Assembly (NCBI RefSeq): GCF_004919105.1
Contig: NZ_STGK01000012.1
Coordinates: forward strand, 62,001-126,000
Direction: 5' to 3'
DNA length: 64,000 bases
Source of the DNA: Nocardioides sp. GY 10113
Lineage (GTDB): Bacteria > Actinomycetota > Actinomycetes > Propionibacteriales > Nocardioidaceae
Made by a program: the position numbers and the translations under genes. Of the stretch, positions 19,510 through 27,499 are shown piece after piece; position 1 is the first letter of the stretch; each line of letters opens with the position of its first letter. Below the pieces are notes generated by a model. It made no database searches and was not told the DNA's origin. It saw nothing but the letters and a program-made list of their open reading frames with translations.

Positions 19510-20429
19510 GCGACACGACCACGCCGACCGACGAGTCGGCCGCCGGGACGAACGAGTCGGCCCAGGCCGAGACCCGCAAGCTGGTCGGGCTGCTGAACCT
19601 CGAACCGCTGGACGTCGACCTCTTCCGCGGCAAGCAGCCCGAGACCACCCGGCAGCGGGTCTACGGCGGTCAGGTCGCCGCCCAGGCGCTGATCGCGGCC
19701 AACACGTCGGTCGACCCCGCCTACACGGTGCACTCGCTGCACTCGTACTTCCTGCGCCCCGGCGACTACCAGGTGCCGATCATCTACGACGTGGAGCGGA
19801 TCCGTGACGGCAAGTCCTTCCTCACCCGCCGGGTGGTGGCCCGCCAGCACGGCCGGCCGATCTACTACCAGACGCTCAACTACCAGCGCCCCGAGGAGGG
19901 CTTCGAGCACCAGGACGTGATGCCGGAGGTCAAGCCGCCGGCCGAGGGCGTCGACCTGCTGGAGATGATGCGGTCGCGCGAGTCCGACTACGGGCTGGCG
20001 CAGGAGTGGGCCGCGCTCGACGTGCGCTGGATCGGGAACTCGCGCTTCGGTGGCCTGGCCGACGACCCCAGCCGGCCGTCCCGCGCCGCGGTCTGGCTCC
20101 GGGTCGCCGGACGGCTCTCGGAGGATCCGCTGGAGCACCTGGCGCTGTTCACCTACGCCAGCGACGTGACGCTGCTCGGCGTCTCCCTCGCCGCGCACGA
20201 CACCAACCCGGCCAAGGTGCAGATGGCGTCGCTGGACCACACGATCTGGTTCCACCGGCCGTTCCGCGCGGACGAGTGGTGGCTCTACGACCAGTGGTCG
20301 CCCTCGGCCACCGGCGGCCGCGGACTCTCCATGGGCCGCGTCTTCGCCCAGGACGGGACGTTGGTCGCGACCGTGGCACAGGAGGGCCTGATCCGGCCCA
20401 ACGCCAACGTGGAGCGCCCCCACGGCTGA
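19506..20429 (+). CDS. tesB: Acyl-CoA thioesterase II
   Basis: 307 residues with two hotdog folds. VYGGQVAAQALIAA and HSLHSYFLRPGD mark the first, ASLDHTIWFHRPFRADEWWL the second. The Asp of LDHTIWFH and the Gln/Thr region of the first fold correspond to the TesB active site. It hydrolyses acyl-CoA to free acid and CoA. Start ATG overlaps the PAC2 stop (ATGA). The 3' end runs directly into a 22-bp repeat array shared with the convergent gene. Confidence 0.92.
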   Translation: MSDTTTPTDESAAGTNESAQAETRKLVGLLNLEPLDVDLFRGKQPETTRQRVYGGQVAAQALIAANTSVDPAYTVHSLHSYFLRPGDYQVPIIYDVERIRDGKSFLTRRVVARQHGRPIYYQTLNYQRPEEGFEHQDVMPEVKPPAEGVDLLEMMRSRESDYGLAQEWAALDVRWIGNSRFGGLADDPSRPSRAAVWLRVAGRLSEDPLEHLALFTYASDVTLLGVSLAAHDTNPAKVQMASLDHTIWFHRPFRADEWWLYDQWSPSATGGRGLSMGRVFAQDGTLVATVAQEGLIRPNANVERPHG

Positions 20430-20487
20430 CCGACCCGGGCCTCCGGCGACCGTCGACCCGGGCCTTCGACCCGGGCCTTGGGGACGG
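20430..20487. repeat. 22-bp repeat array A, left arm (about 2.7 units)
   Basis: Three copies of a unit with core CGACCCGGGCCTT follow the tesB stop. The unit is about 77% identical, when reverse-complemented, to the units at 20536-20623. The middle copy is shortened by about 4 bases. Confidence 0.75.
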
Positions 20488-20535
20488 CCGAGCCGGGAGT
20501 AGGGCGCCGACAGCGAAGCGGGCGCGGTCCCCGGT

Positions 20536-20623
20536 GGTGCCTGAGCCCCGGTTCGGGGGTGCCTGAGCCCCGGGTCGGTGGTGCCTCAGGCCCGGCTCGG
20601 GGCTGCCTCAGCCACGGTTCGGC
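20536..20623. repeat. 22-bp repeat array A, right arm (4 exact-length units)
   Basis: Units at 20536, 20558, 20580 and 20602, each exactly 22 bases, begin GGTGCCTGAGCCCCGG or close variants. The last two lie inside the 3' end of the minus-strand hydratase gene, whose stop (20586-20588) is within unit 3. The same family occurs at 52837-53087 between another convergent pair. Confidence 0.85.
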
Positions 20624-21491
20624 CGAGGAGGTGCGGGGCGCCCGAGGAGGCGCTGGAGAGGCTGAACTCCCAGCCGGCCTCCGAGGGCCGTACGCCGAAC
20701 CTGACCCGGCCGGGCAGGAAGAGCGGCTTCTTGAAGCCGACCTCGACCCGGACCGCGTCGGGGAGCCGGTTCTCCAGGGCGGCCACGCAGCGCGCCAGGC
20801 TCCACATGCCGTGCGCGATGTGCCGGGGGAACCCGAAGGCCTTGGCGGTCAGCGGGTAGAGGTGGATCGGGTTGCGGTCGCCGGAGACGGCGGCGTAGCG
20901 CCGGCCCAGGTCGGCGGGCAGCCGCCACTCGGGGGCGGTCGGCTCGACCGGGGCGAAGGTCGTGCCCGGGTCGCCGTGCTCCTTGTCGCCGCCGCCGAGC
21001 CGCAGGTAGGTGGAGGTCGACTCCCAGACCGTCTCGCCGCCGGCCTTGGCGGAGGCGACGATGTCGAAGGCGCGGCCCTTGGTGCTGGCCCGCAGGTCCC
21101 GGGCGCCGACGCTGACCTCGACGGTCTCGCCGATCCCGACCGGGCGGTGCTGGGTGATGACGTTCTCCAGGTGCACCGTGCCGATCGCGGGGAACGGGAA
21201 CGACGGATCGGTCATCAGCTCCATGTGCAGCGGGAACGCCAGCAGGTGCAGGTAGGGCAGCGGGGCGGTGTCCTTGACCGGGAAGCCGCAGACCGCGGCG
21301 TACCGGTCCACGTGGTCGCGCTCGACGGTGACCAGCGGGCGGCGCAGCACCACGTCGGGCAGCTCGGTGCCGGTTCGTCGGACCCCGGGCAGCCGGTTGA
21401 GTCCCGGCACCGCCGGCAGTGCCGCCCGGACCATGGTCCCCGTGCCGGCGGAGCGGTCGACCACCCGGATCGGCGTGACCACCTCAGGCAC
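20586..21491 (-). CDS. htdX: MaoC-like (R)-3-hydroxyacyl dehydratase, HtdX type
   Basis: 301 residues with a double-hotdog layout. The second half carries the hydratase-2 motif: AAVSGDRNPIHLYPLTAKAF followed by HIAHGMWSLA, with Asp/His catalytic residues in the D-x-N-P-I-H segment. It should hydrate or dehydrate 2-enoyl/3-hydroxyacyl thioesters. The order hydratase-fabG4-divergent fadA2 equals Rv0241c-Rv0242c-Rv0243. Start overlaps the fabG4 stop by 8 bases. About the last 12 residues (GRTVAEAAPSRA) are encoded by the 22-bp array. Confidence 0.85.
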   Translation of the reverse strand: MPEVVTPIRVVDRSAGTGTMVRAALPAVPGLNRLPGVRRTGTELPDVVLRRPLVTVERDHVDRYAAVCGFPVKDTAPLPYLHLLAFPLHMELMTDPSFPFPAIGTVHLENVITQHRPVGIGETVEVSVGARDLRASTKGRAFDIVASAKAGGETVWESTSTYLRLGGGDKEHGDPGTTFAPVEPTAPEWRLPADLGRRYAAVSGDRNPIHLYPLTAKAFGFPRHIAHGMWSLARCVAALENRLPDAVRVEVGFKKPLFLPGRVRFGVRPSEAGWEFSLSSASSGAPHLLGRTVAEAAPSRA

Positions 21492-22836
21492 CCAGCATCA
21501 TCTGGCCGCAGACCCGGACCACGTTGCCGTTGACGCCGGAGGAGGCCGGGTTGGCGTACCAGGCGATCGTCTCGGCGACGTCGACCGGCAGGCCGCCCTG
21601 GGACATCGCGTTGAGGCGCTGACCCACCTCGCGGGTCGCGAACGGCACCGCCGCGGTCATCTGCGTGATGATGAAGCCGGGCGCCACCGCGTTGATCGTG
21701 ATCCCGTCGGTCAGCTCGTCGGCCAGGGAGTCGACCAGGCCGATCACGCCGGCCTTGGAAGCGGCGTAGTTGGTCTGTCCCACGTTGCCGGCGATGCCGG
21801 CGATCGAGGCGACGCCGATGATCGAGCCGCCCGGGCGGACCACGCCCTGGTCGAGCAGCTCGCGGGTGATCAGCTCCGGCGCGGTCAGGTTGACCCCGAT
21901 CACCGCGGTCCAACGGTCGCCGCGCTCGTCGGCCGCCATGTTGGCCAGCTTGCGGTCCTTGGTGATGCCGGCGTTGTGCACCACCGCGTCCACGCCGCCA
22001 TGCTTCTCGGTCAGGTGGTGGGCGATCCGCTGCGGCGCGTCCTTCGCGGTGATGTCCAGGGTCAGCCAGTCGCCGTCGAGCTCCTTCATCAGCGACTGCA
22101 GCTCGCTGGCCGCCTGCGGTACGTCGAGCCCGACCACCGTGGCGCCGTCGCGGTGCAGCACCCGGGCGATCGCCTCGCCGATGCCGCGGCTGGCGCCGGT
22201 GACCAGGGCGACCTTGCCCTCGAGCGGGCGGGCCCAGTCCTCGACGTTGGTGTGGGTCGCCGCGCCGTGGGCGCCGATCCGGACCACCTGCCCGGAGACG
22301 TAGGCGGACTTGGGGGAGAGCAGGAACGCCAGGGTGCTGGTCACCGCCGCCTCCTGGCCCGCGGCGACGTAGACCAGCTGGACGGTGCTGCCCCGGCCGA
22401 CCTCCTTGCCCAGGCTGCGGGTGAAGCCCTCCAGGGCGCGCTGGGCGACGCGCTCGGCGCCGGCCGTCTGCTCCGGCGGGGTGCCGAGCACGACGATCCG
22501 CGCGCACGACGCCAGGCTGCGCAGCACCGGGGTGAAGAAGTCGCGGAGCGCGACCAGCTCGGCGCTGCTGGTCAGGCCGGTGGCGTCGAAGACGATGCCC
22601 TTGAACGGCTCGGTCTCGCCGCTGGTCGGGTCGCCGGTGGAGGTCGCGCCGATCAGGTCCAGCAGACCGTGCAGCGACTCGGCCAGCCGGCCGGTGCCGC
22701 CGACCAGCACGGTGCCCTGCACGAGCGGGTCGCCCTCGGCGTACCGCTCGAGGGGGGTGGGGTTGGGGAGGCCGAGGTTCTTGACGAGGAACTTGCCGAC
22801 CGGGGAGGTCACGAAGCCCTGGTACTTGTCGCTCAT
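21484..22836 (-). CDS. fabG4: 3-oxoacyl-ACP/CoA reductase, FabG4 type
   Basis: 450 residues, the long FabG form with an N-terminal flavodoxin-like non-catalytic domain (about 1-200) and a C-terminal SDR. KVALVTGASRGIGEAIARVL is the cofactor loop, VVHNAGITKD and SIAGIAGNVGQTNYAASKAG give the NAG, Ser, Tyr and Lys residues. It reduces 3-oxoacyl thioesters with NAD(P)H. The ATG is preceded by a long 5' region shared with divergent fadA2, which contains AT-rich half-sites at 22914-22933. Same gene order as in mycobacteria. Confidence 0.92.
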   Translation of the reverse strand: MSDKYQGFVTSPVGKFLVKNLGLPNPTPLERYAEGDPLVQGTVLVGGTGRLAESLHGLLDLIGATSTGDPTSGETEPFKGIVFDATGLTSSAELVALRDFFTPVLRSLASCARIVVLGTPPEQTAGAERVAQRALEGFTRSLGKEVGRGSTVQLVYVAAGQEAAVTSTLAFLLSPKSAYVSGQVVRIGAHGAATHTNVEDWARPLEGKVALVTGASRGIGEAIARVLHRDGATVVGLDVPQAASELQSLMKELDGDWLTLDITAKDAPQRIAHHLTEKHGGVDAVVHNAGITKDRKLANMAADERGDRWTAVIGVNLTAPELITRELLDQGVVRPGGSIIGVASIAGIAGNVGQTNYAASKAGVIGLVDSLADELTDGITINAVAPGFIITQMTAAVPFATREVGQRLNAMSQGGLPVDVAETIAWYANPASSGVNGNVVRVCGQMMLGA

Positions 22837-22913
22837 GGTGTGCGCCTGCGCCTTTCGCCAGCTGCGAGGGAGTATTGCGAGAATGGTCACGGCGGGCGCC
22901 GCCCGCTGGTCGA

Positions 22914-22933
22914 ATGTAACTGTATGTGTAACT
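22914..22933. promoter_or_regulatory. 12-bp-spaced direct half-sites in the fabG4-fadA2 promoter region
   Basis: ATGTAACT at 22914-22921 and GTGTAACT at 22926-22933 are direct repeats 12 bases apart. The second differs by one base from GTGCAACT, the half-site of the palindrome before the TetR gene at 25115. On the minus strand the region reads TACAGT, a possible -10 for fabG4. Confidence 0.5.
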
Positions 22934-23001
22934 CTGAGTCCACATTTCTTGAAGCACCCGCGCGGTGACCGCCGCGGGACCCGAGTACGAGGATAGGAAC
23001 C

Positions 23002-24282
23002 ATGGCTGACACTGCCCGCCGGGCCGCCGTGATCGGCGGCAACCGCATCCCGTTCGCGCGCTCCAACGGTGCGTACGCCGGCGCGTCCAACCAGGAGATG
23101 TTCACCGCCGCCCTGGACGGCCTGGTGGCGCGGTTCGGCCTCGAGGGCGAGCGCCTCGGCGAGGTGGCGGGTGGCGCCGTGCTCAAGCACAGCCGCGACT
23201 TCAACCTGGTCCGCGAGTCCGTCCTCGGCAGCAGGCTCGCCCCCGACACGCCGGCCGTCGACCTGCAGCAGGCCTGCGGCACCGGCCTGCAGGCGATCAA
23301 CTACATCGCCAACAAGATCAAGCTGGGCCAGATCGAGGCCGGGGTCGGCGGCGGCGTCGACACCACCTCCGACGCCCCCATCGCGCTCTCCGAGCGGCTG
23401 CGCAAGAAGCTGATCAAGCTCAACAACGCCCGCACCAACGCCGACCGGCTGCGGGTGCTCGGGTCGCTGCGGCCCGGTGACATCGGGCTGGCCATCCCCA
23501 GCAACGGCGAGCCGCGCACGCGGCTGTCGATGGGCGAGCACCAGGCGCTGACGGCGCTGGAGTGGCAGATCACCCGCGAGGCCCAGGACGAGCTGGCCGT
23601 CGCCTCCCACCACAACCTCGCGGCGTCGTACGACGAGGGGTGGCAGGACGACCTGATCACCCCGTTCCGCGGCCTGGAGCGCGACAACAACCTGCGCGCC
23701 GACTCCTCCCTGGAGAAGCTCGCGAAGCTCAAGCCGGTCTTCGGCAAGGGCGAGGCGGCGACGATGACCGCCGCGAACTCGACCCCGCTGACCGACGGCG
23801 CCTCCGCGGTGCTGCTGGCCTCGGAGGACTGGGCCGAGGAGCACGGGCTGACCCCGCTCGCCTGGTTCGTCGACTCCGAGGTCGCGGCCGTGGACTTCGT
23901 CAACGGCGCCGAGGGCCTGCTGATGGCGCCGGCGTACGCCGTCCCGCGGATGCTGGCGCGACACGGCCTGACCCTGCAGGACTTCGACCTGTACGAGATC
24001 CACGAGGCGTTCGCCTCGCAGGTGCTCTCCACGCTGGCCGCATGGGAGAGCCCGGTGTTCTGCAAGGAGCGCCTCGGCCTGGATGCCCCGCTGGGCTCCA
24101 TCGACCGCGACAAGCTGAACGTGAAGGGCTCCTCGCTGGCCGCGGGACACCCGTTCGCCGCCACCGGTGGGCGGATCGTGGCCAACGCCGCGAAGCTGCT
24201 CGCCGCCAACGGCGGTGGCCGGGCGCTGATCTCGGTCTGTGCCGCGGGCGGGCAGGGCGTGGTGGCGATCCTGGAGGCGTGA
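23002..24282 (+). CDS. fadA2: Acetyl-CoA acetyltransferase, FadA2 type
   Basis: 426-residue thiolase. The acyl-accepting Cys92 is in LQQACGTGLQAINY. The His motif is YEIHEAFASQ and the second Cys lies in SVCAAGGQGVVAIL. It cleaves 3-oxoacyl-CoA to acetyl-CoA plus the shortened acyl-CoA, or condenses acetyl-CoA. It is divergent from fabG4-htdX, and together they form a beta-oxidation-like set. ATG 23002 has GAGGATAGG upstream. Two hairpins follow the stop. Confidence 0.92.
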   Translation: MADTARRAAVIGGNRIPFARSNGAYAGASNQEMFTAALDGLVARFGLEGERLGEVAGGAVLKHSRDFNLVRESVLGSRLAPDTPAVDLQQACGTGLQAINYIANKIKLGQIEAGVGGGVDTTSDAPIALSERLRKKLIKLNNARTNADRLRVLGSLRPGDIGLAIPSNGEPRTRLSMGEHQALTALEWQITREAQDELAVASHHNLAASYDEGWQDDLITPFRGLERDNNLRADSSLEKLAKLKPVFGKGEAATMTAANSTPLTDGASAVLLASEDWAEEHGLTPLAWFVDSEVAAVDFVNGAEGLLMAPAYAVPRMLARHGLTLQDFDLYEIHEAFASQVLSTLAAWESPVFCKERLGLDAPLGSIDRDKLNVKGSSLAAGHPFAATGGRIVANAAKLLAANGGGRALISVCAAGGQGVVAILEA

Positions 24283-24287
24283 GCCCT

Positions 24288-24313
24288 GGAATCCCCGGTC
24301 GACCGGGGATTCC
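24288..24313. terminator. 26-bp perfect palindrome between fadA2 and tetR
   Basis: A complete palindrome centred at 24300/24301 (arms GGAATCCCCGGTC), starting 6 bases after the fadA2 stop. It works equally from both sides of this convergent junction. Confidence 0.75.
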
Positions 24314-24315
24314 CG

Positions 24316-24347
24316 CGCGTGACGGCCACTGCAATGGCCGTCACGCG
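24316..24347. terminator. 13-bp-stem hairpin between fadA2 and tetR
   Basis: CGCGTGACGGCCA (24316-24328) pairs perfectly with 24335-24347 over a 6-base loop. It is a second bidirectional terminator element directly after the palindrome. Confidence 0.8.
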
Positions 24348-24393
24348 AGGGAAGTGGCCGTCCGGTGGGGCGCGTGGGGCGCCCGGGACACGG

Positions 24394-25095
24394 TCAGGCC
24401 GTCGTACGCGCGGGCGACATCAGTGCCAGCGCCGAGGCCACGAGGTAGGAGCGGACCTGCTCCGGGGAGACCGCGCCGACGGTGGGGATGCCGGGCGCGG
24501 ACTCTCCGACCAGGATCCCCAGCCGGGCGAGCTGCAGCGCGCCGAGGCCGCTGGAGTAGAGCATGTTGGCCAGCAGCGTCGGGTCCTCGCTGCTGGCGAA
24601 GATCCCCGAGGCCTGCCCGGCGGCGAGCGCGTCGGAGAGCACCTTGAGGGTGGAGCTGATCGCCCGGCCGACCCGGAACAGGGCGCTTTCGGAGAGCTCG
24701 TCGAGCAGCTCGTGGCCGGGCCGGGTCATCAGCGCGTGGGAGCAGTCGATGAACGCCGGGTGCGCCACCCCGTAGTCGACGAACGCGCCCACCAGCGCCT
24801 GCAGCTGCTCGACCGGGTCCGTGGAGGTCGCGACCGCCGCACGCAGCGCCTCGCCCAGCTCCTCCAGGTAGCCGACCAGCGTCAGGGCGACGATCTCCTC
24901 CTTGCCGGTGAAGTGGCGGTAGACGATCGCGCGGTTGATCCCGACGGCGGTCGCGATCTCCTCGATCTGCACGTCCCGGACGCCCTTGGCGTCGAAGATC
25001 TGCCGGGTGGCGCCGATGATCTGAGCCTCGCGCTCGCGTCGTCGCGCCGCTGCCGCCTTGCGCCGACCATCCGTCGGCGGTGCCGGGGTGACCAT
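24394..25095 (-). CDS. TetR family regulator (Rv0238-like position)
   Basis: 233 residues from ATG 25095 (MVTPAPPTDGRRK); the frame is open further upstream but overlaps the operator. The helix-turn-helix is in IEEIATAVGINRAIVYRHFT, preceded by REREAQIIGATRQIFDAKG. The C-terminal ligand domain is unassigned. Its place beside htdX-fabG4-fadA2 matches Rv0238 of M. tuberculosis. A 19-bp inverted repeat just before the start suggests autoregulation, and similar half-sites occur before fadA2/fabG4. Confidence 0.85.
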   Translation of the reverse strand: MVTPAPPTDGRRKAAAARRREREAQIIGATRQIFDAKGVRDVQIEEIATAVGINRAIVYRHFTGKEEIVALTLVGYLEELGEALRAAVATSTDPVEQLQALVGAFVDYGVAHPAFIDCSHALMTRPGHELLDELSESALFRVGRAISSTLKVLSDALAAGQASGIFASSEDPTLLANMLYSSGLGALQLARLGILVGESAPGIPTVGAVSPEQVRSYLVASALALMSPARTTA

Positions 25096-25114
25096 GTCAG
25101 CGAGTGTACGGCGT

Positions 25115-25133
25115 GTGCAACTCGCAGTTGCAC
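25115..25133. promoter_or_regulatory. Probable TetR operator (8-3-8 inverted repeat)
   Basis: GTGCAACT (25115-25122), CGC, AGTTGCAC (25126-25133) is a perfect inverted repeat 20 bases upstream of the tetR start, with another GTTGCAC just beyond at 25137. Size and position are typical for TetR autoregulation. Confidence 0.75.
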
Positions 25134-25172
25134 CGTTGTTGCACGGCACGCTCCGGGCCGTCCGGGTGAGGG

Positions 25173-26711
25173 TCAGTCAGTGCTCGGTCCGCCGCCCAGG
25201 TACGCCCGCACGGTGTCGATCGTGTCGGCCTCCGCCACGGGCTTGTCGTCGCGGTAGTGCACGACCCGCGCGAAGCGCAGCGCCGCGCCACCGGGGTAGC
25301 GGGTCGACCGCTGGACGCCGTCGAACGCGATCTCGACGACCTGCTCGGGCCGGACGTGGACCACATGGCCGTCGCGGTGCGTCTCCAGTTCAAGGAACCG
25401 CTCGGTCTGCCACGCGAGCATCGCGTCGGTCATCCCCTTGAAGGTCTTGCCCACCATCACCCAGCCGGAGCCGTCGGCCGCCCGGGCGCCGAGGTGGATG
25501 TTGGAGAGCCAGCCGCGCCGCCGCCCCGAGCCCCACTCGACGGCCAGCACCACCAGGTCGAGGGTGTGCACGGGTTTCACCTTGACCCACGCCGAGCCCC
25601 GGCGGCCCGCGTCGTACGGCGCCCCGGGGGCCTTGACCACCACCCCCTCGTGGCCCGCCGCGAGCACCCGCCGCGCGAACTCCTCGGCCGCCGCGGGGTC
25701 CGCGCCGCGCCACCGCGCCACCCGGTGCTGCTCGGGCACCAGGCCCGCCAGCAGGTCCCAACGCTCCTGGGCGGGCGCGGCGAGCAGGTCCCGCCCGTCG
25801 AGGTGCAGCAGGTCGAAGAAGTACGGCGCCACGCGGGCGCCGCCCGCCCCGGTGCTCGCGGTGCGCGCGGCCGTCTCCTGGAACGGTCGCGGGCGGCCGT
25901 CGGGCCCCACCAGCAGCGCCTCGCCGTCGAGCACGAGGTCGCCACCGGGCAGTGCCGCCACGACGTCGACCACCTCGGGCAGGCGGGCGGTGATCTCCTC
26001 CAGGGTCCGGGTCACCAGCAGCACCTCGCCGCCCCGCCGGTGGGCCTGGATCCGGATGCCGTCGAGCTTGGCGTCGACCGCGAGCCCGGTGCCGGCCGCG
26101 CCGGCGACAGCACCGACCTTCTCCCACGCGGCGGCGAGGTCGGGCGCGGAGGCGGCGAGCATCGGCAGCACCGGCCGGCCGACCTCGAACCGGATCGCGT
26201 CCAGGGTCCCGGCGAACGCCTGGGCCACGACCGGCGGTACGCCGCCGGCGAGCATCGCCGCCCGCCGTACCTCCGCCACCGGGTGCGACGTGGCGGCCGC
26301 GAGCGCATCGACGAGCAGTGCGTCCGAGGCGCCCTGCCGGACCTCGCCGAGCGCGGCCGCGCGCAGCCAGGCCTGCTCGGCCTCGGTGGCGCCGGCGAAG
26401 AGCGAGGTCGCGGCGGCGGTGCGGGCGCCCGCCGAGCCCGGGCCTGCCAGTGCGGCCATCGCGTCGAACGCCGCGTCCACCGCCACCACGGTCAGCGAGG
26501 GCGCGGGAGCCGGCGGCGGCAGGTCGCGCAGGGACCGCCAGCCGAGGCCGGTGCGCCGCTGCCGCAGCCGCCCGGCGAGGTAGCGCGCCACGAGGGCGCG
26601 CTCGTCGGGCTCGGCGGCGGCCAGGGCCTCGGCGATCAGCCGGGTCTTCTCGGTCCGAGCCGGGGTGGCGGCGACCGCCGCGGAGGTGGAGACCAGGTCG
26701 CTGAGCAGCAC
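25173..26711 (-). CDS. ligB: ATP-dependent DNA ligase, LigB type
   Basis: 512 residues. Adenylated Lys215 is in motif I, DAKLDGIRIQ. DLVLDGEALLVG is motif III, EGVVVKAPGAPYDAGRRGSA motif IV, and WVKVKPVHTLDLVV motif V. An N-terminal DNA-binding domain occupies about residues 1-200. Length and order match actinobacterial LigB (about 507 residues in M. tuberculosis). It seals nicks with ATP and is non-essential beside NAD-dependent LigA. It stands alone between two TetR genes on the same strand. Confidence 0.92.
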   Translation of the reverse strand: MLLSDLVSTSAAVAATPARTEKTRLIAEALAAAEPDERALVARYLAGRLRQRRTGLGWRSLRDLPPPAPAPSLTVVAVDAAFDAMAALAGPGSAGARTAAATSLFAGATEAEQAWLRAAALGEVRQGASDALLVDALAAATSHPVAEVRRAAMLAGGVPPVVAQAFAGTLDAIRFEVGRPVLPMLAASAPDLAAAWEKVGAVAGAAGTGLAVDAKLDGIRIQAHRRGGEVLLVTRTLEEITARLPEVVDVVAALPGGDLVLDGEALLVGPDGRPRPFQETAARTASTGAGGARVAPYFFDLLHLDGRDLLAAPAQERWDLLAGLVPEQHRVARWRGADPAAAEEFARRVLAAGHEGVVVKAPGAPYDAGRRGSAWVKVKPVHTLDLVVLAVEWGSGRRRGWLSNIHLGARAADGSGWVMVGKTFKGMTDAMLAWQTERFLELETHRDGHVVHVRPEQVVEIAFDGVQRSTRYPGGAALRFARVVHYRDDKPVAEADTIDTVRAYLGGGPSTD

Positions 26712-26763
26712 GCGATCACCTTGCCACCCGGGTCCGACGCCGATCAGCCGGTGCCCGGCCGCG

Positions 26764-27375
26764 TCAGTGCGTGGCCTCGAGCACCGCGGCGGTGACCGCC
26801 CCGCGGATCACCAGCTCGAAGATCTCGTCGAGCTCCAACCCCGGCTGGTCCTCGACCCCGTCGAAGTCGCCGAAGTAGCCGGCGACCTCGAGCGAGACGA
26901 AGCCGTGCAGCGCGGCGAAGACCGCGGTGCCGGTCATCAGCAGCCGATCCTCGGGGAGGCCGGCCGAGCGCACCATCACGGCGAGCGCCTCGATCGCGTC
27001 GATCGCCGCGCTGTAGAACGCCTCGCGGTCCAGCGGCGGCCGGGTCAGGGCGGCGTACCGCTGCGGGTTGGCCAGCGCGAACGAGCGCAGCTCGTGGCTG
27101 AGCGCACGCAGCCCGTCGGCGCCGGAGTGCCCCATCGCCGCGCGCCGGACGTGGTCGCCGAGCATCCGCATCGCGCGCACCTGGATCAGCGCGCGCAGCT
27201 CCTCGAGGTTCGCCACGTGGTTGTAGAGCGAGGAGACCCGGGCGTCGAGCTCCGCGGCCAGGGATGTCATGGTCAGGGCGTCGTAGCCGTCGCGGTCCAC
27301 CAGCGCCTCGGCCGCCTGCAGCACGACCTCCTGGTCCAGCCGCCCACGGCGGGGCCGTGCACTCTCGAGGCTCAC
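26764..27375 (-). CDS. TetR family regulator with WHG-type C-terminal domain
   Basis: 203 residues from GTG 27375, which has AGGAGA 8 bases upstream. The HTH is MTSLAAELDARVSSLYNHVA, with the SSLYNHV variant usual in the WHG subgroup. The C-terminal domain includes LHGFVSLEVAGYFGDFDGVE, which is also typical of that subgroup. The target is unknown. The inverted repeat at 27401-27414 and the divergent glycosylase gene at 27500 are candidates for control. Confidence 0.85.
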   Translation of the reverse strand: MSLESARPRRGRLDQEVVLQAAEALVDRDGYDALTMTSLAAELDARVSSLYNHVANLEELRALIQVRAMRMLGDHVRRAAMGHSGADGLRALSHELRSFALANPQRYAALTRPPLDREAFYSAAIDAIEALAVMVRSAGLPEDRLLMTGTAVFAALHGFVSLEVAGYFGDFDGVEDQPGLELDEIFELVIRGAVTAAVLEATH

Positions 27376-27400
27376 GGTGTCTCCTGTGTGCGAAGGTATT

Positions 27401-27414
27401 TCGTGCTGACACGA
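27401..27414. promoter_or_regulatory. Short inverted repeat before the TetR gene
   Basis: TCGTG (27401-27405), CTGA, CACGA (27410-27414) lies 26 bases upstream of the tetR start, a plausible autoregulatory operator. Confidence 0.45.
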
Positions 27415-27499
27415 GACATCGTAGTGGTGCGGCCGTCGACCGCGACCGGGCGGTCCGTCGGGCGTCGTGACCGGCAGCGTCCTGGCTAGAGTCGTCGGC

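Noticed and set aside
20536..20623. Possible CRISPR array
   Set aside because: The 22-bp units are contiguous, with no spacers between them, and no cas genes are near. They are tandem repeats.
24319..25257. 312-codon plus-strand frame over the TetR gene
   Set aside because: Mirror of the clear TetR coding sequence on the minus strand, and it begins inside the terminator hairpin.
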